From Hydrogenimonas cancrithermarum (GTDB lineage: Bacteria; Campylobacterota; Campylobacteria; Campylobacterales; Hydrogenimonadaceae), in the NCBI RefSeq assembly GCF_030296055.1, contig NZ_AP027370.1, forward strand, positions 620,001 to 684,000: DNA of 64,000 nt, read 5' to 3'. The notes below the pieces were generated by a model. That model worked only from the letters and a program-made list of their open reading frames with translations, searched no databases and was not told the origin of the DNA. Position numbers and translations under genes: made by a program. Of the stretch, positions 21,286 through 32,402 are shown one piece after another. The stretch's first letter is position 1; every line of letters begins with the position of its first letter.

Positions 21286-22223
21286 CAATCCTCACCCAAC
21301 AATGTGTCGAGGGTCGTATTCAGCGAATTGTAGTCACTGACGACCAGTGTCGTTTTTTTGCTCGAACGACGGTTTAACCCCTTGAGCACGGCCCCATGGC
21401 CAAATTCGATATAGCGGTCGACCAGATCGTCGTTGCCCTGGATGGACTGTTTGTAGAGCACCGGTGAAACGAGCTGTTTACCGAGCAGGTCGAGGGCCTC
21501 GGCTTTGGTATTGTAGGCTTTGGCGGTAACGTTGGAGATAACCGGCGCTGAAAATGTGTCGCTCAAAACCTTGTCGAGGGCCTCGGTCAGCGGCTCGACG
21601 GCGGACTCGAGCAGGGGGCAGTGGCTTGCCACTGACATATTTAGCAGCATGACACGGCGTGCTTTGGCTGCTTTGAGCGCCTCTTCCAGGCTCTGGAGAT
21701 CACTTTTGATCCCGGCAATGACGATCTGTCCGTCCGCATTGTAGTTGGCCGGCCAAACTTTTTTACCGGCTTCTCTTGCATCGTGGCAGATCGCTTCGAC
21801 ATCCTCGTCGGCAACACCCAGTACCACCATCATCCCGGCATCGATCCCTTCACACGCTTTTTGCATCAGATCGCCGCGAAGATGGACCAATTTGACCGCT
21901 TCAAGCCAGTCGAGCGCATCGACGGCGGCGAGTGCGGAAAACTCTCCAAGCGAGTGACCGAGCGCAAAGGCCGGTACATCGGAAATCTTCTCTTTGAAAA
22001 GTCTGTATGCCATCATCGAAACGAGTAGAATCGCGGGCTGGGTATATTTTGTCTGCTCGAGAAGATCGTTGGGCTCGAAGAGCAGATGTGCCATGTCGAG
22101 TTTCAATGCATCCCCTGCGGCTTCGAGCATTTGGGCCGCCATCGGGGAATGTTCGACAAATGATTTACCCATACCGGCTGCCTGTGAACCCTGGCCCGGA
22201 AATAGAAATGCAGTCTTTGTCAT
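21285..22223 (-). CDS. fabD: malonyl-CoA:ACP transacylase
   Basis: A 312-residue acyltransferase. It starts MTKTAFLFPGQGSQAAGMGK and has the active-site serine in FALGHSLGEFSALAA (~residue 90), the catalytic His in SVASHCPLLES (~200) and GHGAVLKGLNRR near the end. It loads malonyl groups onto ACP for fatty-acid elongation. The ATG at 22223 overlaps the stop of the upstream NtrC-like gene (ATGA) and is preceded by GGAAGGA. An upstream ATG five codons earlier lies inside that SD region and is less likely. Confidence 0.96.
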   Translation of the reverse strand: MTKTAFLFPGQGSQAAGMGKSFVEHSPMAAQMLEAAGDALKLDMAHLLFEPNDLLEQTKYTQPAILLVSMMAYRLFKEKISDVPAFALGHSLGEFSALAAVDALDWLEAVKLVHLRGDLMQKACEGIDAGMMVVLGVADEDVEAICHDAREAGKKVWPANYNADGQIVIAGIKSDLQSLEEALKAAKARRVMLLNMSVASHCPLLESAVEPLTEALDKVLSDTFSAPVISNVTAKAYNTKAEALDLLGKQLVSPVLYKQSIQGNDDLVDRYIEFGHGAVLKGLNRRSSKKTTLVVSDYNSLNTTLDTLLGED

Positions 22224-22978
22224 AGATATTCCTTCCATTCATTGATTTTTTTTCTGAGAGTGTTTCGGTTCAGTCCGAACACTTGTGACATCTTGAGCTG
22301 ACTTTTGAATCGTTTGGTTCCCGCTTTGATCAACGGAACTTCATAGAGATAGAGATACCGCCGATAGATCTCCTCCCCTTCGTCAAGGTGGCACGTGATA
22401 TACGCTTCCATCAAGTCCAATATCTCGTCTTTTCCGATTTTCGATGCCAGGTATTGGAGAAACACCGATTTTCGCAGTGAATAGGCGTTCCCACTAATAT
22501 CGAGTTTCTCGTGATCCAGTTCGAATTCGCTCTCTTCATCTTCGCCAAAAAGATGAAGCGCTTCCATTTTGAACTTTTCGGCAAGGGGAATGATGTCTTC
22601 CGGTCGCTCTTTAAGAGGCGGCAATGTGATCCGGACACTGAAAAAAGAGGTGTACTCGCCCAGATTGATCGTTTCGTCGGCAATGGCGATAATCTGGGTA
22701 CCATGTTTTTTCAGTGTTTGAAAAAACTTTGGATAGAGATCGATCTTGCCGATATCGTCCACGATAAGCTGAGGGCTGTTTTCGATAAATGTGTAGAGTT
22801 CCGCGTCGTCGCCGTGCACACAGGGCACGTCGGGCATCATCAAAGATGCGAGAGTATGGCGTCCTGTGCCATGTTCACCGCTGATGAGTGTATTGAACTT
22901 GAGGGTTTTGAGTAGGTTTGCAGACTTCAAAGCCTCCTTGAGAGGCTTTGAAGAAGCTATGAAATTAATGGCAGCCAC
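22220..22978 (-). CDS. shortened NtrC-like protein with Fis-type HTH and no GAFTGA loop
   Basis: About 250 residues. FIASSKPLKEALKSANLL and FNTLISGEHGTGRHTLA align with the start of sigma-54 activator AAA domains, but the Walker A Lys is Arg (GTGRHT). The ELFG-GAFTGA segment that touches sigma-54 is absent. Walker B survives as PQLIVDDIG, and PPLKERPEDIIPLAEKF is typical of the family. A Fis-type helix-turn-helix closes the protein (MSQVFGLNRNTLRKKINEW). No ATG fits. The listed GTG (22978) lies inside the slyD end; an ATT at 22969 overlapping the slyD TAA would start exactly at the conserved N-terminus. It is a probable DNA-binding regulator with a degenerate ATPase, coupled to fabD by ATGA. 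Confidence 0.7.
   Translation of the reverse strand: MAAINFIASSKPLKEALKSANLLKTLKFNTLISGEHGTGRHTLASLMMPDVPCVHGDDAELYTFIENSPQLIVDDIGKIDLYPKFFQTLKKHGTQIIAIADETINLGEYTSFFSVRITLPPLKERPEDIIPLAEKFKMEALHLFGEDEESEFELDHEKLDISGNAYSLRKSVFLQYLASKIGKDEILDLMEAYITCHLDEGEEIYRRYLYLYEVPLIKAGTKRFKSQLKMSQVFGLNRNTLRKKINEWKEYL
22925..22953. other. perfect 12-bp inverted repeat with 5-nt loop
   Basis: Plus-strand arms CTTCAAAGCCTC and GAGGCTTTGAAG enclose CTTGA. The repeat lies 12 nt past the slyD stop on the minus strand, inside the first codons of the NtrC-like gene. The minus-strand loop and 3' arm contain AAGGAGG. There is no T-run, so it is not a standard terminator. Confidence 0.7.
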
Positions 22979-23477
22979 ATCCTGTGCCACACCCGCCGCT
23001 TTCTTGACCAGGCTGTTCGACCTGACCACTGAGCGACTCATTGACAGTCGGTTCGCGTACTTCGGATACAGTTACGCTAAAGAGAAGGTCTTTTCCGGCA
23101 AGTGGATGGTTGAAGTCGATAACGACTTCGTTCTCATCGAAGCTTTTGACGGTAACCTGTACGGTTTGTCCATCTTCACTCTGTCCGTAGAGTGTCATGC
23201 CCTCCTGGAGGTCGATACCTGCGAACTGCTCGCGTGGCATTGTCTGAACCGCTTCCGGATTGTACTCACCGTACGCTTCTGCCGCCGGAACGAGGATGTC
23301 AGCGTTTTCACCAGCACTCATTCCCTTCATCTGGTTCTCCAGGCCGGGAATGATCTGCTGTTTACCTGTAATGAATGAGAGTGGTGCCTGACCCACGTTG
23401 GAGTCAACAACCTCTCCTGTTTTTGCATCTTTCACTTCATAGTTAAATGAAACGACGTTATTGTCTTCGATTGTCAT
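22965..23477 (-). CDS. slyD: FKBP-type peptidyl-prolyl isomerase, SlyD-like
   Basis: A 170-residue protein with an FKBP fold split by the insert-in-flap chaperone domain, as in SlyD. It starts VVSFNYEVKDAKTGEVVDS, has IIPGLENQMKGMSAGENADI (~residue 45) and a central insert rich in acidic residues. The C-terminus (GGCGTGCGCH) is a short metal-binding tail of four Cys and one His, consistent with nickel or other metal handling. ATG at 23477 follows AAGGAG with good spacing; a TTG one codon earlier is unlikely. It lies between cpoB and the NtrC-like gene. Confidence 0.93.
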   Translation of the reverse strand: MTIEDNNVVSFNYEVKDAKTGEVVDSNVGQAPLSFITGKQQIIPGLENQMKGMSAGENADILVPAAEAYGEYNPEAVQTMPREQFAGIDLQEGMTLYGQSEDGQTVQVTVKSFDENEVVIDFNHPLAGKDLLFSVTVSEVREPTVNESLSGQVEQPGQESGGCGTGCGCH

Positions 23478-23549
23478 CAATAATTCTCCTTGAAAAAGTA
23501 GGTGATTTTATCACACCGAATATTTATATTTTCTTAAGTTTTTTGAATA

Positions 23550-24434
23550 TTATCTAAGTTTTGCCAGATTTTTTTTGGCGATTGTGGCCGATTTGCTTTT
23601 TGGATAGAGTTGAATAAGAGATTCATAAAACTGACTAGCCTGCTTTTTATCGCCGATACGTTCGAGAGAAATGGCCGTGTGCAGCAAAAGTGTCGGCATG
23701 AAACTACTTTTGTCGTAAAGCGATGCGCTCTTTTTGTAATAGGCGATCGCATCTTTGTATCGTCCTTCTCTGTATGCAATTTCACCGAGATAGTAGTTCG
23801 ATGTCGCCGGTTTGTAGTGGTTTTTGATCAGGTGTGCGAAATAGATTTTCGCATCGCTGTACTGTTTTTTCCGAAAAAGCTTTTTCGCCTCCGAAAAGAT
23901 CTTCGCATTCGACTTGCCGCTCAAATCACCCTTTTTCAGGAATGTCTCATAGGCATGTTTGAACTCCAGAAATGCCGTCTCGAGTTGATTGAATCTCTCT
24001 TTGTCGACATACTTTTCATTGATCGAATCGATAAGGCTTCCAAGTTCCTGCAGGACCGTACGAAGTTGTTCGAAATTCTCCTCCTGCGTTTTGGCGAGAG
24101 CATCGGTTCTAAGGTGCAGATCGTCGACACTGCGGTTGAGATCGTCGAGGCGCTTGAGGGCTCTGTCGTAGCTGCGTATTTTTCCGTTGAGTCCTTCAAT
24201 AATACTCTGAAGGCCATCGATCCGTTCACGGTTTTCCTGAACGATCTGTTGCTGTTTCAAAAAACTCTTTTGCAGCGCTTCGATCGCGCGCTTGTTTTTG
24301 AGAATATGCTGTTCTTCTTCACTGAGGCCGTAAGGATTGGCACTGTCGAGGTTTCCGGCACCGAAAGCAGAAGGCTCCGGGGTGCCGGCCACGGCACCCA
24401 GAGCGATCAGGAGAGAGAGTGAGAGTTTTCTCAT
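23550..24434 (-). CDS. cpoB: Tol-Pal system protein CpoB/YbgF
   Basis: A 294-residue secreted protein: a signal peptide (LSLSLLIALGAVAGTPEPSA), a long coiled coil (~40-150) and a C-terminal TPR domain (~175-290). The TPR part shows KKLFRKKQYSDAKIYFAHLI, YYLGEIAYREGRYKDAIAYY and AISLERIGDKKQASQFYESL. CpoB coordinates peptidoglycan synthesis with outer-membrane constriction by binding TolA. It lies 12 nt after pal. The ATG has no strong SD and probably relies on coupling to pal. Confidence 0.9.
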   Translation of the reverse strand: MRKLSLSLLIALGAVAGTPEPSAFGAGNLDSANPYGLSEEEQHILKNKRAIEALQKSFLKQQQIVQENRERIDGLQSIIEGLNGKIRSYDRALKRLDDLNRSVDDLHLRTDALAKTQEENFEQLRTVLQELGSLIDSINEKYVDKERFNQLETAFLEFKHAYETFLKKGDLSGKSNAKIFSEAKKLFRKKQYSDAKIYFAHLIKNHYKPATSNYYLGEIAYREGRYKDAIAYYKKSASLYDKSSFMPTLLLHTAISLERIGDKKQASQFYESLIQLYPKSKSATIAKKNLAKLR

Positions 24435-24446
24435 CAATTAAGTCAA

Positions 24447-25016
24447 TTAAGGAAGCAGTTCGAATTCTACTCGGCGGTTTTTGGCCCAACACTCTTTGGT
24501 ATGTTCGGTACAGACAGGATTGCTCTCTCCGTAACTGACCATTACCATGCGGCTGCTGTCGATTCCCTTGAGGGAAAGTGCATCACGGACGGTTTTGGCC
24601 CGCCTGAGGCCGAGTGCGTAGTTGTACTCGTCCGTCCCCCACTCATCGCAGTTTCCTTCGATTTTAACCGTCAAATCTTTCGCGGCATCGGAAGCGAAGA
24701 GTTTTGCATCTTCGTCAACGCGAGGCTCCTGATCCGGTCGGATGTTGTATTTGTCGAAATCGAAATAGATCTTTTTTGCGCTCGCTTCTATCTCTCTGAT
24801 TTTCGCCATACGCTCATCTTCCGGGAGAGTCGTGATATCACTTATCTCTTCCCCTCCAACGACTGCGCTTACACCGCTATCAGCCTCGGTGACAGCAGGG
24901 GTTGTTTCCTGTGTCATCGTCTCCTGTTTAGTCATATCGACTTCAGGCTCTTTCTGAGAACATCCGCTCATAAGCAGTGCTGCAGCGACCGCTGCAATCA
25001 TCAAACTCTTTTTCAT
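24447..25016 (-). CDS. pal: peptidoglycan-associated lipoprotein Pal
   Basis: A 189-residue lipoprotein: the lipobox LMSGC gives the lipidated Cys at ~residue 19, followed by a Thr/Glu-rich linker of about 60 residues. An OmpA-like domain then shows IYFDFDKYNIRP (~88), VKIEGNCDEWGTDEYNYALG (~125) and RRAKTVRDAL, ending in VCTEHTKECWAKNRRVEF. Pal anchors the outer membrane to peptidoglycan by binding diaminopimelate. The gene has a 104-nt gap upstream and AAGGAG before its ATG. Confidence 0.95.
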   Translation of the reverse strand: MKKSLMIAAVAAALLMSGCSQKEPEVDMTKQETMTQETTPAVTEADSGVSAVVGGEEISDITTLPEDERMAKIREIEASAKKIYFDFDKYNIRPDQEPRVDEDAKLFASDAAKDLTVKIEGNCDEWGTDEYNYALGLRRAKTVRDALSLKGIDSSRMVMVSYGESNPVCTEHTKECWAKNRRVEFELLP

Positions 25017-25120
25017 CGATTCGTCTCCTTGAAATTTTGCTTAATCTTACCACTCTTTTTCTTACTTTCGCGTTAAATATCTGTTTTGTTTATACTTGTT
25101 GGCAGGCGGAAACCAAGCTA

Positions 25121-26371
25121 TTACCAATCGATCGATTGTATGCGCCGTCCTTTGAGAGGAAACAAAAATCCCTCATTATAATCCAGGCGTATGATTCCAA
25201 GTGCACTCTGCGCCGCATAGTGTTTGATATACATAACACTCTCTCCGTCGTAAGAAAATTTCGGAAACTGGTTGACACCGCTTGCGGTAAGCCGTCGTAT
25301 GTAATCGGTCTGTGTCGAAATAAGATAGAGGTTGAATGTATTGGCACTGAAAGCATTGTCGGTTTCACGGCTGCTGTAGACGATATATTTTCCATACGCA
25401 TTGCAGGCATTGTTGTTTTTTCCGTGAAAAACCATCTGTTCGACTGCCCTGCTTCCAATTTTCGAGGAGAAAATGTTGGGATATCCCAAACGATCGGAGA
25501 TAAACACGATGCGCTTTTCACCATCGATGTACTGCGCCGAGACATCGATCCCGGAGTAGAATGTCAGTCGCTGTTTTGTCCCGGTCACGGTATTGTATTC
25601 AAAAATATCCGGCTGCCCTTCGGGTGCCATCGTCAGAAGTAGCCGCTTTCCGTCCCGACTCACATCGGAGCATACCAGCATGCCGTCGGAAGTCGCGACT
25701 TTACGCTGCTGGCCGGTATAGATATTGTAGTAATAGAGGGTCGGGCGTCTACCGAGTTTGGTATAGTATATCCCTTTCTGTTTTCTGTCCGCCCACTTGG
25801 GAAAGATGTTGAGCCCGCCGCTTATCACCTTTTTTCGATACGTCAGCGTATAGTCGGCGATGACGATATCGGCATGTTTCGGTTTTGTATATTCGGCAAA
25901 CACCACATAACGTTTCATCCATCCAATCGTCGGCATCTGCAAAAAATCATTGTAATCGATCACCGCCTGATGGATCAGGAATGGGTATCTCGCACGGTTG
26001 GCTACGCGATAACTTCTTTCATAAATCGTACTTCCCGAGGGAAGTTCGAACGCCTTGACATCCAGATACAGTGCCTGCCCGTCACCCTCTTTGAAACGGT
26101 AGCGAAGAAGATAATCATAGGATTTGAGCATCGGGTCGACAAGTGCTTCGTAATCGCTTTTTCGATAGGTGTCGTCGACTTTGAAATGGGCCGATACTTT
26201 CAAATCCCCCATCACCAGCCGGAAAAATTTCTGTTTGACAAGATCGTTTCCGAATGTCGATGCATCCTGAATAGCGATCGATGGTCGGCTGTCTGCGCTT
26301 TTGACTATTTCGAGTGTGGCATCTGATGCATAAAGAAACAGGCCTATGGTCATTAGTAGAATGATTCGCAC
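25121..26371 (-). CDS. tolB: Tol-Pal system protein TolB
   Basis: A 416-residue periplasmic protein: signal peptide (IILLMTIGLFLYASDA), an N-terminal alpha/beta domain (~25-150) and a C-terminal six-bladed beta-propeller. Propeller repeats include SDVSRDGKRLLLTMAPEGQP, YIDGEKRIVFISDRLGYPNI and FPKFSYDGESVMYIKH. TolB links Pal with the TolQRA motor. The start is GTG at 26371, preceded by AAGGAG with 5-nt spacing; that AAGGAG lies within the last codons of tolA, so the two are tightly coupled. Confidence 0.94.
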   Translation of the reverse strand: MRIILLMTIGLFLYASDATLEIVKSADSRPSIAIQDASTFGNDLVKQKFFRLVMGDLKVSAHFKVDDTYRKSDYEALVDPMLKSYDYLLRYRFKEGDGQALYLDVKAFELPSGSTIYERSYRVANRARYPFLIHQAVIDYNDFLQMPTIGWMKRYVVFAEYTKPKHADIVIADYTLTYRKKVISGGLNIFPKWADRKQKGIYYTKLGRRPTLYYYNIYTGQQRKVATSDGMLVCSDVSRDGKRLLLTMAPEGQPDIFEYNTVTGTKQRLTFYSGIDVSAQYIDGEKRIVFISDRLGYPNIFSSKIGSRAVEQMVFHGKNNNACNAYGKYIVYSSRETDNAFSANTFNLYLISTQTDYIRRLTASGVNQFPKFSYDGESVMYIKHYAAQSALGIIRLDYNEGFLFPLKGRRIQSIDW

Positions 26372-26373
26372 AT

Positions 26374-27138
26374 CTACTCCTTCGCTTTGAATTCAACATC
26401 GATGACAAGATTTCTTTTCCGTTTGTGTGGCGGAAACCTCTTTGCCTTGATCTGTTCGAGATATTCTATCAGGCTATGATTGAAAGCTTGATTATCCGAA
26501 GGATAAACGATACGGTAAGCAAACGACCCATCCGGGGCGATATCGAGTCTGACCGTCGCATGAGATCCGGCGAACACCGCTTCCGGATGCCATGATGCGT
26601 AAAGCATTTCATAGAGTTTCGACATGTAGGCATCCACTTCTCCCTGGCCTGAGCTTTTTGAAGAGATATTGATGGTGGGCTTGCTGAGATTGATGTCTCT
26701 GACCAGCTGCTCTGCACGCGGCCGTTCTGTTTCTCTCTTGTCGGAAGATGCCTTGTATTTTATTTTTGGAGCATTCGCCAGCCTCGCGGCTGGCGACGTA
26801 TCGGAAGGCGCTTTGACCTTGACGTTTTTAAACAACGACGCGATCGCTTTGGGGCGTGACGGTTTTGAAGTTTTCAAGGATGCGGAACTCTTTTTTCTAA
26901 CAGCCGGCATTTTTTGTTTTTGTTGCTGCTTTTGGGAGCGTTTGGCAAAAGATTTCGTTTTGGGTCTGGAAAGAGGTGTCTGAAGCACCGAAACTTCGAT
27001 CGATTGCGACGGTTTGGGGACATACCGTTTGGATTTCTTGTAATCGTTGAAAAACAGGAGCAGCAGCAGGATTAAAAGAAAATAGAATCCGAAAGCGGCA
27101 ATGCCGCCGAGAAAAAAATATCTGCGATCTCTATCCAT
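26374..27138 (-). CDS. tolA: TolA/TonB-like energy-transducing protein
   Basis: A 254-residue protein with one N-terminal transmembrane helix (~9-30, FLGGIAAFGFYFLLILLLLL) and a long Lys/Ser/Pro-rich periplasm-spanning region (~35-150). Its C-terminal domain (~160-254) has VDAYMSKLYEMLYASWHP and the TonB/TolA C-type ending YLEQIKAKRFPPHKRK. Its place between tolR/exbD and tolB argues for TolA rather than TonB. It connects the proton-driven TolQR motor to TolB and Pal. The start overlaps the exbD-type gene by 8 nt. Confidence 0.82.
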   Translation of the reverse strand: MDRDRRYFFLGGIAAFGFYFLLILLLLLFFNDYKKSKRYVPKPSQSIEVSVLQTPLSRPKTKSFAKRSQKQQQKQKMPAVRKKSSASLKTSKPSRPKAIASLFKNVKVKAPSDTSPAARLANAPKIKYKASSDKRETERPRAEQLVRDINLSKPTINISSKSSGQGEVDAYMSKLYEMLYASWHPEAVFAGSHATVRLDIAPDGSFAYRIVYPSDNQAFNHSLIEYLEQIKAKRFPPHKRKRNLVIDVEFKAKE

Positions 27139-27523
27139 TTGTTACCAGAGAAACTTTTGAAAAACCTGCCTCTTTTACGGTTTTGAGCAGAAACATGACA
27201 TCTTTGTACGGCAGTCTTTCGTCGGCACGTATATAGACTGGAATTTTTTTGTCTAACGATTGCGTTTTCAACAAGAAGCGGTCCGGGAAAGCGAGTTTTT
27301 CGTACTTCTCTTTCTGAAAGTAGATGATGCCTTTTTTGTCCATACGAATTTCGAGCGATTTCACCTTTTCGAACGTCTTTGTGCGCGAACCCTGCGGCAG
27401 CGTAATGTTCTCTTCATAAATGATCGTCGGTGCCGTGACCATCAATATCGCCATAAGAACCAGCATGATATCGACAAGTGGAGTGATATTCAGATCCGGA
27501 TTCTCATCCCACTGGTATCTCAT
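27131..27523 (-). CDS. tolR: TolR/ExbD family motor protein
   Basis: A 130-residue protein with one transmembrane helix bearing the conserved aspartate (NITPLVDIMLVLMAILMV, ~12-30) and a periplasmic domain ending VMFLLKTVKEAGFSKVSLVT. The membrane Asp carries protons in the TolQR/ExbBD stator. TolR and ExbD are homologous; the tolB-pal context favours TolR. It lies 1 nt after the tolQ/exbB-like gene and overlaps tolA. Confidence 0.88.
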   Translation of the reverse strand: MRYQWDENPDLNITPLVDIMLVLMAILMVTAPTIIYEENITLPQGSRTKTFEKVKSLEIRMDKKGIIYFQKEKYEKLAFPDRFLLKTQSLDKKIPVYIRADERLPYKDVMFLLKTVKEAGFSKVSLVTNG

Positions 27524-27524
27524 A

Positions 27525-28103
27525 TCACTGTTTCTTCAGACTCTGTGCCAAAAGAAGATCCACCTGCATCGCGATGACCGTCGAGAGTTCATACGCTTTT
27601 CTTTTGAGAAGCAGATGAAAAGTATAGGCAAAGATGGCTACGAAAATACCGGCAGCGGTCGCGACAAGTGCTTCGCTGATGGCAGGAGCGACTACACTGA
27701 GCGTAGCACTCTTTTGCGTACCGAGTCCCGCAAACGCCTCAAGAATCGAGATAACCGTACCGAAGAGCCCGATGAAAGGAGAAGTACTTGCAATCAGCGA
27801 GAGAAGTGTCAACCCTTTGGTCGCCTCTTTCGTGGCGGCAAATTGACACATTTCAAGCATATTTGCATTTGGAGAAAGCGTTTTTTTCATACAGCTTTTA
27901 AGGATAGATTTGGGAGAAACGGATGCAGCGCCCATGTGCATCTGTTCCATGGAATCGGTCTCTTTTGAGAGCCATCGGGCAAGCGTCAGATAACGGTAAA
28001 CGAAAGCCCAGAGTGTGAGTAGAAGGTAGAAAGAGAGCAGGCCCAAGACACCAATGGTGATGGGGCTGCTTCGGTCAAGGTAACCGACGACGATGTCGAT
28101 CAT
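27525..28103 (-). CDS. tolQ: TolQ/ExbB family motor protein
   Basis: A 192-residue MotA/TolQ/ExbB-family membrane protein with three transmembrane helices: ~14-35 (SPITIGVLGLLSFYLLLTLW), ~110-130 in the conserved LTLLSLIASTSPFIGLFGTV block, and ~148-172 (ISEALVATAAGIFVAIFAYT). The proton-channel Thr/Ser residues lie in these last two helices. It forms the pentameric core of the stator. It starts 3 nt after atpC, so the Tol operon may be read through from the ATP synthase genes. Confidence 0.9.
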   Translation of the reverse strand: MIDIVVGYLDRSSPITIGVLGLLSFYLLLTLWAFVYRYLTLARWLSKETDSMEQMHMGAASVSPKSILKSCMKKTLSPNANMLEMCQFAATKEATKGLTLLSLIASTSPFIGLFGTVISILEAFAGLGTQKSATLSVVAPAISEALVATAAGIFVAIFAYTFHLLLKRKAYELSTVIAMQVDLLLAQSLKKQ

Positions 28104-28106
28104 TCT

Positions 28107-28499
28107 TTAAAATCTTGTTTTTGCCGCAGCATCCACTTTCGCCTCGACGTTGGCAATGGCAAAATCGGAGTTGCTGGCTTTTTTGACAAGCTCTTTCGCT
28201 TCGGCGATAGCCTTCGCGATTTCGCTCTCCGTTTCACCGATGATCGGCACCGCTCCCTCTACAACCACAAGCGTTTTCTCTTCATCGACCTTGACATAAC
28301 CGGAATCGATGACGATCGACTCTTTCGAACCATCGCTCTTTTCGATTTCGATCACGCCTGCTTCGAGAAGTGAAACAAGAGAAGCGTGTTCCGGCAAAAC
28401 ACCGAACTCGCCTTCTGCGCCGGGAAAAGTCGCAGATTTCACTTCACCTGAAAATATCGGCCCATGAGGTGTGACGATTTCTAATTTCATAGTATCCAT
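28107..28499 (-). CDS. atpC: ATP synthase epsilon subunit
   Basis: A 130-residue product with the N-terminal beta-sandwich signature LEIVTPHGPIFSGEVKSATF and PGAEGEFGVLPEHASLVSLL, then a short helical C-terminal part with alternating Ala/Lys/Glu. The epsilon subunit sits in the central stalk and can inhibit ATP hydrolysis. AAAGGA precedes the ATG at 28499. It is the last of the seven atp genes here and is followed directly by the tolQ-like gene. Confidence 0.95.
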   Translation of the reverse strand: MDTMKLEIVTPHGPIFSGEVKSATFPGAEGEFGVLPEHASLVSLLEAGVIEIEKSDGSKESIVIDSGYVKVDEEKTLVVVEGAVPIIGETESEIAKAIAEAKELVKKASNSDFAIANVEAKVDAAAKTRF

Positions 28500-28547
28500 A
28501 ATTATCCTTTAGTTAGGATAGCGGCATTCTCGACAAGGTTATCCTTG

Positions 28548-30853
<2,306 letters not shown>

Positions 30854-30869
30854 CGTTGATCCTTAATCC

Positions 30870-32381
30870 TTAGGCACTGAATGAAGTTTTGAAATCTTCC
30901 AGCGCTTTCTTCATCAACTCTTCTACTTCATCGTCGATTTTCTTTTTCTCGCGAATCTGCTTAAGAACTTCCGGATGATTCGCTTCGACGAACGGATAGA
31001 GTTCCGCTTCGAATTTTGTGACGGCACTGACATCGATATCATCGAGATACCCATTCGCACCCGCATAGATGATAAGAACCTGTTTTTCAATAGGAAGCGG
31101 TGAATAAGGAGGCTGCTTCAGAATCTCGACCATACGTGCACCACGCTCGAGCTGCGCACGTGTCGCTTCGTCGAGATCACTGGCAAACTGTGCAAACGCT
31201 TCCAGTTCACGATACTGTGCAAGGTCGAGGCGAAGTGTTCCGGAAACCTGCTTCGTCGCCTTGATCTGAGCGGCACCACCGACACGTGAAACGGAAATAC
31301 CGACGTTGATCGCGGGGCGAATACCACTGTTGAAGAGGTTTGTTTCAAGGAAAATCTGACCGTCAGTGATGGAAATGACGTTTGTCGGAATGTATGCAGA
31401 AACGTCACCCGCTTGCGTTTCGATGATCGGAAGTGCAGTCAGAGAACCCGCACCGAGCTCGTCGCTCAGTTTCGCAGCACGCTCGAGCAGACGTGAGTGG
31501 AGATAGAAAACGTCACCAGGGAACGCTTCACGGCCAGGAGGGCGGCGAAGAATCAGAGACATTTCACGGTAGGCGACCGCATGCTTGCTCAGGTCATCAT
31601 AGATGATGAGGCCATGCTGTCCATTGTCTCGGAAGTACTCTCCCATCGTAACCCCGGTATACGGTGCGAGGAACTGCAGTGCAGCAGATTCGGATGCACC
31701 CGCATTGACGACGATGGTGTAATCCATCGCACCATGCTCTTCGAGTTTGCGAACGATGGAAGCGACTGTCGACTGTTTCTGTCCGACTGCGACATAGATA
31801 CAGGTTACACCCTGACCTTTTTGATTGATGATGGCATCGATCGCGACGGTCGTTTTACCCGTCTGACGGTCACCGATGATCAACTCCCGCTGTCCGCGTC
31901 CGATCGGAACCAATGCATCGATCGCTTTGATACCGGTTTGAAGTGGTTCATGGACAGATTTACGTGCCATGATTCCAGGAGCTTTCTCTTCGACAAAGCG
32001 GTACTCTTTCGCTTCGATCGGCCCTTTGCCGTCGATCGGCTCACCCAGAGCGTTTACGACGCGTCCGACAAGTTCAGGCCCGACAGGAACTTTTAGAAGC
32101 TGTCCCAGACGTTTGACACTCATTCCCTCTCGTACGCCGAGGCCTTTTCCGAGAATAACGACACCGACACTCGCCTCTTCGAGGTTGAGGACGATACCGC
32201 GCTCACCGTTTTCGAATTCGACCATTTCACCGGCCATGACATTGTTCAGGCCGAAGACCTGTGCAATTCCGTCAGCAATACTGACAACTTTCCCTGTTTC
32301 ATCGATATCGACGCTCAATTCAAAGTTTTCGATTCGCTCTTTGATGATCGAGCTGATTTCATCTGCTTGAAGTTTAGACAC
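30870..32381 (-). CDS. atpA: ATP synthase alpha subunit
   Basis: A 503-residue F1 subunit. Walker [21 protein letters not shown] is near residue 170, and the family motif [17 protein letters not shown] near 365 includes the arginine finger that completes the beta catalytic site. The N-terminus carries the expected helix that meets delta. The start is GTG at 32381, with AGGAG upstream; no ATG is available. Confidence 0.98.
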   Translation of the reverse strand: MSKLQADEISSIIKERIENFELSVDIDETGKVVSIADGIAQVFGLNNVMAGEMVEFENGERGIVLNLEEASVGVVILGKGLGVREGMSVKRLGQLLKVPVGPELVGRVVNALGEPIDGKGPIEAKEYRFVEEKAPGIMARKSVHEPLQTGIKAIDALVPIGRGQRELIIGDRQTGKTTVAIDAIINQKGQGVTCIYVAVGQKQSTVASIVRKLEEHGAMDYTIVVNAGASESAALQFLAPYTGVTMGEYFRDNGQHGLIIYDDLSKHAVAYREMSLILRRPPGREAFPGDVFYLHSRLLERAAKLSDELGAGSLTALPIIETQAGDVSAYIPTNVISITDGQIFLETNLFNSGIRPAINVGISVSRVGGAAQIKATKQVSGTLRLDLAQYRELEAFAQFASDLDEATRAQLERGARMVEILKQPPYSPLPIEKQVLIIYAGANGYLDDIDVSAVTKFEAELYPFVEANHPEVLKQIREKKKIDDEVEELMKKALEDFKTSFSA

Positions 32382-32402
32382 TACCGATCTCCTTTCTATG
32401 TT

